Of a DNA stretch of 64,000 bases, positions 1-11,610 are shown piece by piece (position 1 is the stretch's first letter; each line of letters starts with the position of its first letter). Origin of the DNA: Gracilariopsis chorda (lineage: Eukaryota > Rhodophyta > Florideophyceae > Gracilariales > Gracilariaceae); NCBI GenBank assembly GCA_003194525.1, contig NBIV01000058.1:62001-126000 (forward strand), read 5' to 3'. The notes beneath the pieces were generated by a model, which was given only the letters and a program-made list of their open reading frames with translations, was not told the origin of the DNA and searched no databases. A program made the translations under genes and the position numbers.

Positions 1-399
1 TGGTTCCCTCCATCGTTTCTACTTCTTCCTTTTGAACTCGCCGTGGACCATAGCACCGCTTACATGGACCTCTGCAAAACATTTGCCAGCTGTTAAACCC
101 ATTCTCGGTAACATCTGCGTCGGTATTGCACGAAACCACCTCGGTTTTACACCCAAACACCGCGTGGCATGGAGGGAACTGTCTCTGTACCTACCTCGCA
201 AGAGAGCAAAGCCGCGAAGCACTTCAGAGGGTCTTCTTCTATGGATATTGCTCCATAGCATCTAAAAACATCTGTTAGAATTGAAAGTGACGAGGTGTCG
301 TTTCGCCCAATCAAGAGTCAAGTAATTAGGATAAACTGTAAACTAGACAGGAGTTAACGTAGACCTAGAAAAGGTCACAGATTTACAGATGGCCGCAAG
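1..399. other. no supported gene
   Basis: Overlapping short open frames occur on both strands at about 19-265, but neither shows a recognisable domain, repeat or compositional bias. The recognisable retroelement relic starts only near 400. I see nothing else here. Confidence 0.5.
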
Positions 400-1555
400 C
401 CTTTCATCTGCAACGGAACTTCGAAGCATTCCTAGATGAGCGTGGTACTATAGAAATTAATTCCAGGGTTTGCGAAAGTGCCAGTCATTCTGCACGATGC
501 CAAGTCGTCGTAAAAAAAATAGAATTTTACTCCAGAAATACAAGATGAATTCTTCCATGTAAATAAGAGAATTACAACAATTTCAGTACTTACTCGACCA
601 CACTTCAATTATCATTTCACTGCCTCATAGGTATCACTGGATATCGTAATATCCAAAAACAAAGGAGATGGAAAATTCCATCCTATTCAGTATGCCAGAC
701 GCACTATGAACAAGATTGAACGACGGTACCCAGCATCTACAAGAAAAGCTTTAGCCGTAGTCTTTGCTGTTTAGACGTTTAGAATATATCTCTTTTCATC
801 GATGCCCTTCACACTGATCACTTATCAGCAAAAGTTACAGTATGATTTTAGATAGAAAGGTATCCACACTAGACTAGCAAGGTGGATGAATCGTCTGACC
901 GCGTATGACTTTAAAATTCAACAAACAGCAGTTAGTAGTAATCAGAATGCATATTATGCTTCTAGAATCGGTATACCGAAAACGATGAAGGGAGAGAAAC
1001 TAAGACAATTATTGCAGAATATCACATTATGTGATGAACTCGAAAGAGAGTTAGCAGCCACCAAAAACATTTTCTGGCATGGATATAGAAGTTAAAGATG
1101 TGCTTGAAAGATGCGCAATTAAGAGAAATGAAAAATGATATATTGTTTGGATTGGAGCCCTCATGAAGAAAACCGAGAAGAGATTACGATCGATCTCCCC
1201 CATAACAAGACAAAATAAGCATCTTATGAATCTTCCACGACGATATTGTTCAATGGGAAATAGAATGCACCAAAAACTTCGTGTTGGAAAGGTACTGGTG
1301 GCCAAGGATATATTGCAACATCGTGGAATATTTGAAAAGATGCAGTGGCTGTCAAACAGCAGTATGCATCCCTGCCTATAGAACTGTTCTTACGTTTCCA
1401 CTGACTGGACGGTTTCATGTGTTTTCGATCGACTTCGCCTGATCGTTGCCCAATTTTCAGAGAGAAAACCGCTTCATACCAGTCTGTGTAGAACGAGTGA
1501 TAGGATGGTCTACTGCTGAAGAGATTGTGACTGCTATGACCTAAGTAGTAATGAA
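400..1555 (+). pseudogene. Ty3/gypsy pol relic A, upstream part (RT end, RNase H, integrase start)
   Basis: Plus-strand translation in shifting frames gives a decayed Ty3/gypsy polyprotein. Around 475-660 is the RT thumb/RNase H entry, with a readable SVLTRPHFNYHF block. At 673-770 comes HPIQYARRTMNKIERRYPAS, followed by the ALAVVFAV block, which is the standard RNase H signature. At 870-930 is TRLARWMNRLTAYDFKIQ. Near 1285-1360 the integrase zinc-binding segment YWWPRIYCNIVEYLKRCSGC is readable, and the first part of the catalytic core (VFSIDFA, then FIPVCVERVIGWSTAEE) runs to about 1545. Stops and frameshifts are frequent, so no protein can be made. The reading is broken at 1556 by a hAT-like insertion and resumes at about 4317. 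No LTRs were found. Assignment rests on motif order, which is characteristic of Ty3/gypsy. Confidence 0.8.
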
Positions 1556-1566
1556 CAGGCCCGTAC

Positions 1567-1650
1567 ACGTGACTGACTGACTAAAACCCGATTTTAGGTG
1601 ACTAATGACTGACTGACTACCAACCCGGTTTCGAGGTCACTCGACAGTCA
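1567..1650. repeat. hAT subterminal repeats
   Basis: Two copies of a TGACTGACTGACTA motif, each followed by AACCCG then a short gap and AGGT, sit about 40 bases apart just inside the left end. Multiple short subterminal repeats are typical transposase-binding sites in hAT elements (family knowledge). Similar GACTGACTGA runs appear near 28000 and 63934. Confidence 0.5.
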
Positions 1651-2059
1651 TATTAGGCTTAAACTTGTGTATGCGTACATGTATTGCATCCCAAGCGCAC
1701 GTTCAAGCTGGTCGGCACCGTCGCCGCTGCTCGCTCCATGTCCGTCAGCAACGGCAGCACGTGAAACCGTCCGCTACATACTGCCTTCATCCATCCATTG
1801 TCCTTGTGAAACCAACCTCCACCCTCTCCCTCTTCCTGTGATGAGAAAGAACTTCCGATTCCCCACAATGGTCATGTCCAACAAGCGTTAGCACGAGCGT
1901 GAAGGATCCAGAGATGCGCAGCTCGGGGAACTAAATGAAAGAATAGTCACTGCAAAGGACGTTGTGCAGCATCAGCATGAAAAATGAAGAGACCTCGCAC
2001 TGTAGGTGGCAGTCGTGGGTAGAGTACCAAGACCTCGCTTTGAAGCACCCTCGCTGCTT

Positions 2060-4060
2060 CGGTTGAGAACGAGGCCAATTCATTTCACTCCTCCTGCAAA
2101 GTATGCGACGCCGAGAGAGCCATGAACGGAAATGTCTCGAGGAGTAACATTGTCAAACACTATCGGAAACCTCATCGCACTCTCTACGATGCGCTCATGA
2201 CTTTGGAACGATCAAACGCGACAGAAGTCACTATCTGATCCCGTGTAGAAGGTGAAAGAAAGCGCACCGTACAACGACGCAGCAACACAAGCACCACTCG
2301 TTTTTTGGCCCGCGGGCCGTACAAAAAGCAGGACACGTTGGAAATTAATCCTCGAAAAGCTCTCAAGATTTATCAAGCGCCGTATTGCAAGCAATCGCCA
2401 TTCTTTCGTTTGCCTGCGCTACAGAAATCCCGTTTGAGCTAATTTCTTCCACTTAGTTGCAGGGTCTGGTCGACGTTTTCGGCGGGAGGGCGCAGTTCTC
2501 CTGCCAAGATAAGGTGAAAAAAGTACCTCATGACACGTATAAAGCTATTTGCCGCATATTGAGGCATTCTGTAACGAATGCTAAGACGGGATCGATCACG
2601 GTGGACAGCTGGAATGCAGCGCTCGGAGCGCCGATTATGGCATGACTTGGCATTTCATCGATAGCAACTGGAAGATGCGCTGCATTTCGATTGCCATTCT
2701 TAACATTAGCACTGCTGCCAAGACTGGCCAGATAATGAGATGCGTCATCGAATAAGTGCTGGAACAGGTTCCCATCGTCGGCTCCAACGACATACGTGTG
2801 TACACAGTGACAAGCGACAACGAAGCAGTGACTGTCCTCGCGGTGGACCTGCTCACTAATTTCGTCTCCTCCGTTTAGTGCGTCGTGCATACTCTGGCAT
2901 TGGCTGTGAATGACGTCTTTGAAGACGGAACGGTGTGAAGCAAGTGCTTGCACTATGGTAACAAGGTGACAACCTATTTGAATCATCACCAGAAAGGAGC
3001 ACAGTTGCTCTCCCTCAAGCAACTGGATAAAGGCAACCTCAGGATTGCATAAAGAGGATGAAGCATGATATAAAGACTCGTTGGCACTCCCGATCGGCGG
3101 CCAAGTCCGTTTACGAGTGTCGAATCGGTATAATTAATTCTGTAGTACAGCAGCTAAAAATCAGCTCAGAAGACGTTCCCTCACTCACCACCGAACCGCA
3201 GGATGTTCTCGTGGAATTTATTACGGTTCTGGCTGAGGTACGAGGAGTCGCTCGGCAACTCAAAGCGGACCGAAAGGTAACAATTTCCCGTGCCCCGCGA
3301 TTGCTACTGGAGCTGTATGAGACGCTTCTGATTATGGGTGACATGCTGCAAAGTAGTTCTACGGCTGTGGAAGGGTCGCCTGGGAGGGCAGTACTGGATT
3401 AACACGACAGTACTCTCGATCTCCATGCGTTGCCGTTGCTTCCACACTCGGCCCATGCCAACAATTAGCGTGGCGAGGCCCGCGAGATTCGGCTGAGGAA
3501 AACGCAACCCATAGCCCTGGATATGAAAATAGCAGATTGCCTTGGCGATCTTTGGAAAAATGTTGACGTCGAGTTGGCAATGTGGGCCCCGATTGTCCGT
3601 GAGGCGGCTGAGCCTGACCGCGAGATTCTGTGCCCCAGATGGGTCTTGCTATTCCAAGTCGCAGCTGTTCTAGACATCAATGAGTGCAGTCTGGACTTCA
3701 TCAAGGCTGACGACTCTGAAGGCAAGTCATACATGAGAGTTTTACGTGGTGCTATTGTTCGCAAAGCAGCCGAGCTTGACAGCTCTCCGGCAGCCAATTG
3801 GCAAGATCTCGGAGTTGTTTTTTGGTCTCTTTCACAAGAGTATGCGTGATACACTTACTACTGCGGGAAGGAGGGAACCGTCTGCAGCTATGTCTTTATG
3901 GAATGAAGCAAATTACGTTTCTGCTCTTATTAGTCTGGTGCCTTTCAATACAATCGCGAGAGCTGCGTTGTCTGCCCAGGCCTCCTGCGCTCCAGCGGAA
4001 CAATTCTTTAGTGATCTCGGTCATGATGAGGGCAACCAAGCATAGTCACTGCTGTCCAGT
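2060..4060 (+). pseudogene. hAT transposase, degenerate
   Basis: A BED-type zinc finger is readable at about 2095-2180 (CKVC, then HYRKPH, giving C-x2-C and H-x4-H). The central region has the hAT-type TVDSWNA motif (about 2598-2620), a TWHFID segment about 40 bases on, and VTSDNEAVTVLAVDLL near 2808-2850. Open segments at 3058-3402 and 3523-3849 carry the helical linker region. The C-terminal dimerisation (hATC) region at about 3880-4040 includes ALSAQASCAPAEQFFSDLG. The frames change repeatedly and there are several stops, so the gene is dead. Domain order is BED, RNase H-like catalytic core, hATC. The family call is secure from these motifs; catalytic residues cannot all be placed because of the decay. 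Confidence 0.75.
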
Positions 4061-4316
4061 ACCCTCAAAATGACAGAGATGATGCGCGTTTCGGGTGCAA
4101 ATGAGCTCAAGGATATTCGCCTGCCCCAGATCGGCCACCTGCATCCCCAAACCGAGGCGTTCAACCGTTTGGCACACGTTGTGGAGCGCGAGATATGCAA
4201 CAATTGGAGATGACTTTATTATGACCATAAATAACTGACTACGGGTAAAAAGGGGCTGACTACTGACTTCGACAGCCCTGAGAAACGTAGACACAAATAT
4301 GGCTCTCGGTTCATTA

Positions 4317-5000
4317 CAATGAACGTCATACGTGAAGAGATACAAGAACCATTAGCCACCCCAGACTGTTGATATCTGATAATGCATCCTGCTTCCGGGT
4401 TAAAAAATTGACCGAATTCATGAGAGAAAAGGGAATTCTATGGAACATTTTACTCGCTTATGCACCCGTGTCAAATTGGAGGCCAGAAAAATGGTTAGGA
4501 ACTTGAAGGGGGCACTGAACAAAGATGTTATTCAGAGAGGTGAGGGGTGGGTCTTAGCTTTCTCCAAAGTACACTGTGGATATATCACACCCCAGATGGT
4601 ACATGTGAAGTCCCCTTCTGAGCTGCTATATGGCATTGCACCACGAATGAGCAAGTATAAGCCCGGGGTTTTTGTTCCACAATACAACGATTTCCACAGA
4701 AAACTAGAGCTAATGGACGCGAAAGTGGGAAGAGTAACTCTTGCTCTTTGACAGGATGAACTGTAGCGTAACGCAGGGCCACTAATTCGATTTCAAACTT
4801 GGTGACGAAGTACTCGTAGCGAACGGACAGGCACTGAATGAAAAGAAGAAGTGGGCTTTTTTGCGTCTCTGTTTAACGGTCTCCACTGAGTGATTAGAGC
4901 ATCAGATTCACGTTATATTCTAACACGTTCACGCCAAAGCGTATCACGTGAACCGATACACACAAGATGGCACGTGTTAAACTATCGACATTCTAATCAT
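4317..5000 (+). pseudogene. Ty3/gypsy pol relic A, downstream part (integrase core and C-terminus)
   Basis: This continues the pol relic interrupted at 1556. The integrase core is readable as PRLLISDNASCF at about 4360-4395, then EKGILWNILLAYAPVSN, which supplies the second catalytic Asp and the segment before the catalytic Glu. The block at 4490-4670 (LNKDVIQRGEGW, then SPSELLYGIAPRM) is the integrase C-terminal half. At about 4795-4880 FKLGDEVLVANGQAL marks the GD.V region, and a TREPIH-like tail is seen near 4950. Several frameshifts are present. Sequence between about 5000 and 5213 shows no further motif, and the downstream LTR was not found. Confidence 0.75.
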
Positions 5001-5212
5001 CTCCAAGCGTAGACTAAATGACGAACCGCAGTAAGGATCACTGCGCGCAACTTAAGATAAGATAGTAGCTGCTAAGAAGAACGATTTTTCGCAGCTACTT
5101 TCGTCTCAATATTTAAATAGAACCCATTTATTTTGTTTACTGAAAGACCAGTTCAGGCCCGATGCTCGGAAACAGAAGGTCAATTTCCGTTCTGGATCCC
5201 ATCTTGCGACAA

Positions 5213-5650
5213 TTACGTAATGACAATTTCTACTATGTTTTCCTGATAAGCCCAGTAATGACGACTGTCTAAGAACTGAACAGGATATAAGAACTCAGCA
5301 AGAGCTTTTCCACCTAGTTTAGTAGCTGAAAACATTACACGATGCAGCTTTCTCTCACCGGCCATAGTGCGTATTATTATTGCATGAAATTGAGTATCGT
5401 TTTTCGTCCAATCAGCGAGGTTAGGCCTGCTAGACTGTCTAGGAGGACTCTTGCCTGCGGCAAAATGAACTGAAGCCAACTCGGCTTTCACGCAAACGTC
5501 ACCCAATGTAGCCTGAGGAAGAGCAGCGTATGCTTTGAACAGTTCCGGCTCATGGCGAGAACCAGCTCCAGTAGTTCTAGATGGCAACGTTTGGAAGCTG
5601 CTACGATCTGCCAGAGAGACTGTACCAACTAGATTGTCATTTATGTTCAC
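5213..5650 (-). pseudogene. 145-codon ORF, possible copia-type gag remnant
   Basis: This is an open minus-strand frame without an obvious ATG. Its middle part (NLADWTKNDTQFHAII, later KLHRVMFSATKLGGKALAEF) has the rhythm of the UBN2/copia gag region, where a W..ND.....I segment precedes an A..LW..L helix. That resemblance is weak and made by eye. There is no zinc knuckle and no neighbouring copia pol. It lies just outside the LTR of gypsy element B and could equally be a chance frame. Confidence 0.2.
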
Positions 5651-5707
5651 ATGCGTGCGTCTACCAATAGAGTTTTGTGCACCTGGGATATCTTCTCTTT
5701 ACACAAC

Positions 5708-5879
5708 TGTTCTTCTGCCCGGTCGATGAGCCGCCTTTCCTGACGCAAAGACCAAAACGTCCTCCTTAATTATACTACCTATTCCAGTAATTACGCCCTT
5801 TTGCCTGCTCCGCACCCATTTGGACTCTCTCACGCCAATTAAAAGCGCCCGAAAGTGTCTTTTAATTGCGTCCGTTGCA
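5708..5879 (-). repeat. 3' LTR of gypsy B
   Basis: Plus-strand reading starts TGTTCTTCTG and ends GTTGCA, preserving TG...CA. It is collinear with 10374-10545 with scattered substitutions, mostly transitions. At 172 bp it is short for a gypsy LTR. Confidence 0.8.
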
Positions 5880-5929
5880 CTATAATCATCCCGCCTCTTG
5901 TTGACGTCCAAGTCAATCCTTTCAATGTA

Positions 5930-8900
5930 GATGAGGTAGCAAATTGTTTTGACGAATATATTTGTGGAAGGCTTATGTTAATGTCCCATCCTTATCCACA
6001 AAGTCCTTAGTAGGGTGCCATTGCGCTTCATGCGTACTACAATTTTGCATGACGTTCAACCATTGATAACCTCTACCGCGTCGCCGATGACCAAGAATAC
6101 GGTCCACATTAAACAACGAGATCAGTCAAATCAACAAGCACCGGAGTACATCTACTATTTTGTGCAAGATCTTGGGGTTTTTTGTGGTGAGGATTGGTGT
6201 GCGATACATGAACAACAGGATGAATTCGGATATGATGATGCAAATTCAGACGAACCGCATTTCGCTCGACAAGCTTGTTAATGCGGAGCAGGCCATATCT
6301 TCTTGCCGACAACTTTGAAGACTGTTGTGAATTACTGTACGAATATTTGAACAGCTTATGCGAAATCGAAACACGATCACCTATACTGTAGGAAAACATC
6401 TTAAAATGAACACTGGTTTCCGCGATTTGTTTCGCCCTAGCAAGCTTGTGGGCGTATTGAGCGTCTTCTGTTACCACTTGTAGACGCTGTCAAAAGTCCG
6501 ATAATGATTCTAGCTGTGTCGGAGTTCCAAGAAGCATATCCTGAGGACCTCTCGGTTTCCAACCCAAATCTACCACGAAGGGAGAAAGACCAAGATCCTC
6601 TGATACTGCTGAATGATAAGCGAACTCAGCGCAAGAAAGAAAGAGATCCCCATCGTCCTGGTCGTGATTACAGAAGCACCGGATTTAGTTCTGTACCATC
6701 CGAATCATCACCTCAGAAGCCCCGTCAGTTTGCAGATGCTTAGACATACGAAGGCTCACTCCACAAAGCAGCATAAGCTCCGCCCAGAACTGAGAGCTGA
6801 AAGTGGGGTCACGGTCGGATAGGATACCATCCGGAAGGCCATGATGCAGGAAAATGTGGGTAAAGAAAGCACATGCCACATCGCGGGCCTGTTCGGTATC
6901 CTTACAAGCAATAAACCTAATTGTTCGAGACAAACGATCGTCCCAACTCAAAATAGCATCAAAACCGCGGGGGTTTTAGGTAGCTTCAAAATGAAGTCCG
7001 TTGCCAACAAACCCCATCTTAGCCTAGGAATAGGAAGCGCCACCGGATCATTCAAAAACTGGCCATGAAACTCTTTCTCTTGTTGACACACGAGGCATTA
7101 ATGACAATACCGACGAAAATGCTTCGTCTTTTGCTTCCAATGAAATTCTCTGAGCCAAGGTAATTCAAAACGCAAAATGGCCAGCTAACTTTGAATCATG
7201 AGCGACCTCAAGGAACGTCTTTCTTGCATGAGATGGCACGCAAAGTTTCCCTTCGTAAAATAGCTTGGAATGTCGTGTGGAGAAAGAGGGCAACAATTCC
7301 TCAATCCGTCGTTGCTGCTTCCAGTCTGTGGGGCATTCGCTATGTAAGGCAGCCATAATGGGCCCAAGCGGTTGGTCTTGCTCATAGAAAGAAACAACCT
7401 GCCCAAAATCCAGCAGAGATGGAGTGCTGCACTCCACTTTTGGGATGAACAAACGATCCGGTACACGAGAAGGAAAGTCCCCTGTAACATGAATCTTACG
7501 ACGCGCAAGATTCATCTCCGGAATGTTAAAAAAGGCAAGCGTATCCAAAAAACGCGCTACAAGCCTATTAATAGACTTCTTCGTCAGGAAATTCTTCACA
7601 ACCTGATTATCTGTCAGCACATCAAACGTCCACCTCTCAAGATAGCACCGAAAATGTTGAAGCGCAGAAATGAGAGCCAAAAGCTCTCGCTCGTTAGCAG
7701 TAAAATTCTGCTCAGTAACAGCAAGCTTCTTAAAATTGTAAGCCACTGCTCTATCACGGCGTTCATGGTCCAATTGTGCGTCGGCGTGGCCCCAACTGCC
7801 ACCTGAGAGGCATCAATATGAGCACGGAACGGTTTGGACCAGTCAGGGGGGACAAGAACCAGGGCCGTCATCCATGCCACCTTCAAGTCCATAAACGCAG
7901 ATTGCGCACGCTGGTTGCAATGTCGAATACCAGCGCAATTCTGCAACAAGGCATACAGGGGCGCTGCACGAGCCAAAACCGCATGGATAAACCTGTGGAG
8001 AAACTGCTCCAACCCAAGAAAACTACGTAGCTCCGTCAAGTTGATAGGTTTAGGCCAGTTCTGAATGACCTTGAATTTATGCAGGTGTACGCGTATGCCA
8101 TCGCTTCCGAAAACAAAACCCAAGAACTCAGCCTCTTCATTCATAAAGGAGCACTTCTTTGGAAAGCCATAAAGTTCATGCCCTGTAAACGCGTCAAAAC
8201 CATGCGAACATGGGCAAGATGGTCTGCCTTTGTGTCACTGTACATAAGAATATCGTCGATATACACAACCAAGAAATGATCAATGCAGTCATTGGTAAAC
8301 ACGGTTCATCAGCGACTGAAAGCTTGCTGGCGCATTGAACAACCCCATGGGCATCACCAAGTACTCAATTTGTCCATATTTGGAGTTAAAAACCGTCTTC
8401 TCAATATACGAGGGATGCAATCGTATTTGATGAAAACCCGTCTCGAGGTCTAACTTGTACAAGAAACGGGCCTTTCCCAAACGATCAAGCATTTCATCAC
8501 AGCGTGGCAAAGAGGCAATGTTCCGCTTGGTTATCCTATTTAAACCACGATAATCAACCACACCGCACAAAGTTCTTCCGGGCTCCTTGACCAAAATCGA
8601 AGGGGAACCATAAGGAGATCTGCTCGGTCATATCATCCCAGAGTGCAGACGCTTTTCAACATATTCGCGGGCTGCAACCAATTTGGCTGGCGAAAACTGA
8701 TACAGTGGTCGATGAGGCGGCTGGCAGTCCAGTAAAAGGTAAATAGCGTGATCAACGTCACGCTCAGGTGGTAGGCCATTGGGCAGTTTCTCCTGAAAGA
8801 CATACTCAAACTCGTGCATCAAAGAGCAATGCTGCAGATCATTTTCGTCCAACAATGTCGCTTAAAGACCCTCAGAGGGAGACAAGGGAGAGAACAGCGA

Positions 8901-9480
8901 CGAGGATACCTGTACACCGTGCAACCCGATAGACTTCAACGCCCTGTTTTCCCCGCCGTAGCATATGACGAAATTTCTTCACCCCAATATCGGTGACCTG
9001 CAAGGCCGACCCACGCGCCACGGGACTAACATCGAAAAGGTGACCCCCAACTGCAAGGGTTCGAACACGGTAATCAGCCTCTGGATTTTCCCCCGTGTGC
9101 CATGGCATGCCGAGTAGAACATCGTAAAGGCAGTTGGCAGCAATTCAGTTTCCCGTCTAACAGTAGGACCCAATTGCCACAGTCCCGTTTGCGACCATTT
9201 CAGTAGCAATTTCTTGAGCACCTCCCTTGGAATGGCTTACATCAATCAAAACAGGCGAAGAAGTAAGCAAATGCCCATGAGCGGTAGCAAAAGTAGCGCG
9301 ATATAACATTTAACGTGCATGCATCATCTTTCAACACCTGAGCAGGAATACCATTAAACGTTTCGTTCAATACCAATAATGGAACACACTGCACTTCGGC
9401 AGATCCAATATCACAAAGGTTCTGCAACGACACGTTACCATCAACACGTCCTTCTAACGTGCACTTATTGATTCTAGAAG
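5930..9480 (-). pseudogene. gypsy B pol (protease, RT, RNase H, integrase, chromodomain-like end)
   Basis: Motifs in minus-strand order: a protease remnant at about 9450-9250, then LGMPWHTGENPEADYRV near 9115-9070; RT from 8855 with VDYRGLNRITKRN, LDLETGFHQIRLHPS and the YIDD catalytic box at 8263-8252; the RT/RNase H junction EAEFLGFVFGSDGIRVH at about 8140; RNase H with HIDASQVAVGAT at about 7830-7795; integrase H2C2 remnant near 7230; core DDRLSRTIRFI, SDRDPTFSSQFW and QTDGASE between 6950 and 6690; C-terminal GDRVSISHKLFKY near 6390 and RIHPVVHVSH near 6225; and a chromodomain-like LGHRRRGRGYQWL reading near 6100-6055 with FVDKDGTLT after it. Stops and frame changes occur throughout. Confidence 0.8.
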
Positions 9481-9486
9481 GAAATT

Positions 9487-10329
9487 TTAGTTTTCCAAAC
9501 TATCAGAATCTACACTATCATGGTGCTCTTCTAACGCTAAAGCTGCCTCAATATTGTCAACAGAAACATTTCCAGTCCCACCTTTCTTTCGGCACATCCA
9601 CGGACGGCACCCTGGCTTATGACGGTAGAAACAGGCGTTGTTGTGAATATCATCTAGACGTTGCTTTGACGGCCCAGGCTTTAGCACTTGAGTGTTTTCA
9701 ATTTCCATATGAGTAGGTAGGGATCCATATTCAGCAACAGACTTAGATCTTTTTGAGGCAGACCGTAAAGAGACCCCAGAAAAGGCAGCTTCCACGCGCA
9801 TAGCAACTTTGGTGGCTTCTTGGAACTCTTGAAAATGAGCCTTGCGAACCTCAAACTGAATCTTTGACTGCAGGCCACAGACAAATTTTTCCCACCTCTC
9901 GCTCGAACTCATGTCCGGAATAGTGAGGAAAATGTTTCGAAACCGTCAAAGATATTCGGATACGGAGCCTTTTTGCTTGCATGAACGCAATGCATCGCAA
10001 GCACGTCTTTCATGATCTTCAGGAACAAACTCCTTGAGAATCGCATTAACAAAAATCTCCCATGTTGAAGCACTGTAACCAGACTTGAGAAGCGTATACC
10101 ACCAAAATGCGGCAGTATCCGTGAGTGAAGTCGTTGCATAGGAGATTTGATTCTCGTCCCAAAGCTTGACACTTCCGTTTGCAAGCTGTATGAGATTGAA
10201 ATACTGTTCAAATTTGTACGGGCACGTGTTGAAAATATGAAAATCCTGGTTTCTGCTGAAGACCTGCGGCTGATTTGACTTCAGATTGATCTAAACAGAA
10301 GGATTAGACGTAGGAGTTGTGTTTTCCAT
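9487..10329 (-). pseudogene. gypsy B gag
   Basis: Starts at ATG 10329 (MENTTPTSNPSV), just inside the 5' LTR. The central retrotransposon gag domain is readable (FWWYTLLKSGYSASTWEIF, VPEDHERRACDALRSCKQKG, SSSERWEKFVCGLQSKIQF). The C-terminal zinc knuckle is degenerate: CFYRHKPGC followed by RPWMCRK lacks the clean CX2CX4HX4C spacing. In-frame stops occur near the start (TAG) and in the middle (TGA), so it is inactive. Gag would form the virus-like particle of the element. Confidence 0.75.
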
Positions 10330-10373
10330 AGCGGTGCTACCAGTGCAACTGGGAGGTCTTATCTTCATAACAC

Positions 10374-10545
10374 TTTTCTTCTGACCGGTAGATGAGCCTC
10401 ATGTCCTGACGCAAAGTCCAAAACGTCCTCCTTAATTATACTACCTATTGCAGTAATTATGCCCTTTCGCTTGCTCTGTACCCCTTTGGACTCTCTCACG
10501 CCAATTAAAAGTGCCCAAAAGTGTCTTTCAATTGCGCTTGTTGCA
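10374..10545 (-). repeat. 5' LTR of gypsy B
   Basis: Collinear with 5708-5879. The plus-strand left end has lost TG (reads TT), while the right end GTTGCA is intact. On the minus strand the internal sequence after the LTR runs into the gag ATG about 45 bases on. Confidence 0.8.
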
Positions 10546-10877
10546 GTTTGGGGATCTCTAACCTCCCCAGAAACGAGCATAACGTTCCCTAGGTTCAGGG
10601 AAAAGGCAATCGAAGCCACAAATATCTTCATGGAGATGATTCATGATTGGAAGACGTTGTCCAAGCGAACCAACGCCTCCGGTGAAGAGAAGTACTAAAG
10701 CCATCGTCATCTGAACAGATCTGATATAGAAAAGCTCTGCAAAGTGAATGAATACCTATATGTGGTTTTGACTACTCAAGAGGAATAATTTAAAAGGACA
10801 AGATTTATATGCAGAAGTAAATCATTTATTGGGCTACAACCAACTTCATATAGGTAGAAACAATGACTACAAAACCT

Positions 10878-11605
10878 CTATTTGCGGTGAACTTTGAAAT
10901 AGATTCGGCGAACCTCGATGATCTTTGAATACCGAAAACGACCTTCAACACAAAAGAAAGGGGAATGCCTACAGAGCCGCAACGGGTGGCGCTCTGCACA
11001 ATTTAGTATCATCCGATGACGTTCATTGACCGCAATCAAATGATTGACGCGGTTTGAATCATGACTGCCATCATATACGATACCCACAAGGTACTAGCCG
11101 GATGTCACATTATCCCAAGCAGAGAACTGGCACAGCTCCACTGAAAGTATTGGAACCTCGAACTTAAAAGTGAGCCTCATTACAAAGGAGCTCATATCCC
11201 GAAAACTCGTAAATGTACTAGGATTTGTCCGAAGGTACTTGGACAGCAAATTAGCATACTCTAGACGACAAAGTGGGTCTATGAAATTCCGAAGAGCAGC
11301 TTTCATGCACTCGCCATCACAACTGTGCGTGTAGATGCGTGACTCATTTCGTATGCTGAACATTAGCAAACGAGCACCCCATAAACATGCATCTGAGCCC
11401 GGAGAGATGGAAATCGTGAGTCCAGGATTCGCCTTACACCAATGCACGATCAACTTTAGACAGTTCCGGCCAATAATGTCGCCAATGGACTACGATGCAA
11501 CAGTTGCACTATAAAACTGTCTACGTTTAGCAAGTTGCTCAGCAGTATTGGCTGTTGCCACAATACTGAAAGCAGAACCAGGCAAAGTTCTATCAAACAT
11601 TTGCA
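10878..11605 (-). pseudogene. broken ORF of unidentified, probably transposon-derived protein
   Basis: One minus-strand frame stays coding-like for about 240 codons from about 11605 to 10878, interrupted by a stop near 11485 and a TAG at 11094-11096. Segments include FDRTLPGSAFSIVATANTAE, then SKYLRTNPSTFTSFRDMSSF, then NHLIAVNERHRMILNCAERH with PLRLCRHSPFFC after it. The last stretch (an H.I.V...... IL.C.E..PL.L block) resembles the end of some eukaryotic DDE transposases or cysteine-protease-like mobile ORFs, but I cannot name a family. It lies directly outside gypsy B. No start codon or promoter can be assigned. Confidence 0.4.
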
Positions 11606-11610
11606 CATTC

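Larger units (their letters stand above)
1556..4280 (+). mobile_element. hAT-family DNA transposon inserted in gypsy relic A
   Basis: The left end is CAGGCCCGTACACGTGACTG at 1556. The right end read on the minus strand from 4280 is CAGGGCTGTCGAAGTCAGTA. The two share a CAGG.C.GT start followed by GTCAG/GACTG-rich subterminal sequence, as expected for degenerate hAT terminal inverted repeats. The interior encodes a broken hAT transposase. The interrupted pol reading supports insertion. The host sequence reads taatgaac at 1549-1556 and caatgaac at 4317-4324, a candidate 8-bp target duplication with one difference. This leaves about 36 unexplained bases between 4280 and 4317, and the left duplication overlaps the first C of the repeat, so the right boundary is uncertain. 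Confidence 0.65.
5708..10545 (-). mobile_element. compact Ty3/gypsy LTR retrotransposon B
   Basis: A complete but dead element of 4,838 bp on the minus strand. It is bounded by two similar 172-bp repeats (5708-5879 and 10374-10545). Reading the minus strand it holds gag, protease, RT, RNase H, integrase and a chromodomain-like tail, which is Ty3/gypsy order. The purine-containing stretch GAGGCGGGATGATTATAG directly precedes the 3' LTR and is the likely polypurine tract. No matching 5-bp target duplication was found (acaac on the left, gtttg on the right), so the ends may be altered or my boundaries may be off by a few bases. Confidence 0.8.

Noticed and set aside
5703-10550. 5-bp target duplication for gypsy B
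   Set aside because: Flanks are acaac and gtttg, which do not match; not reported as a duplication.
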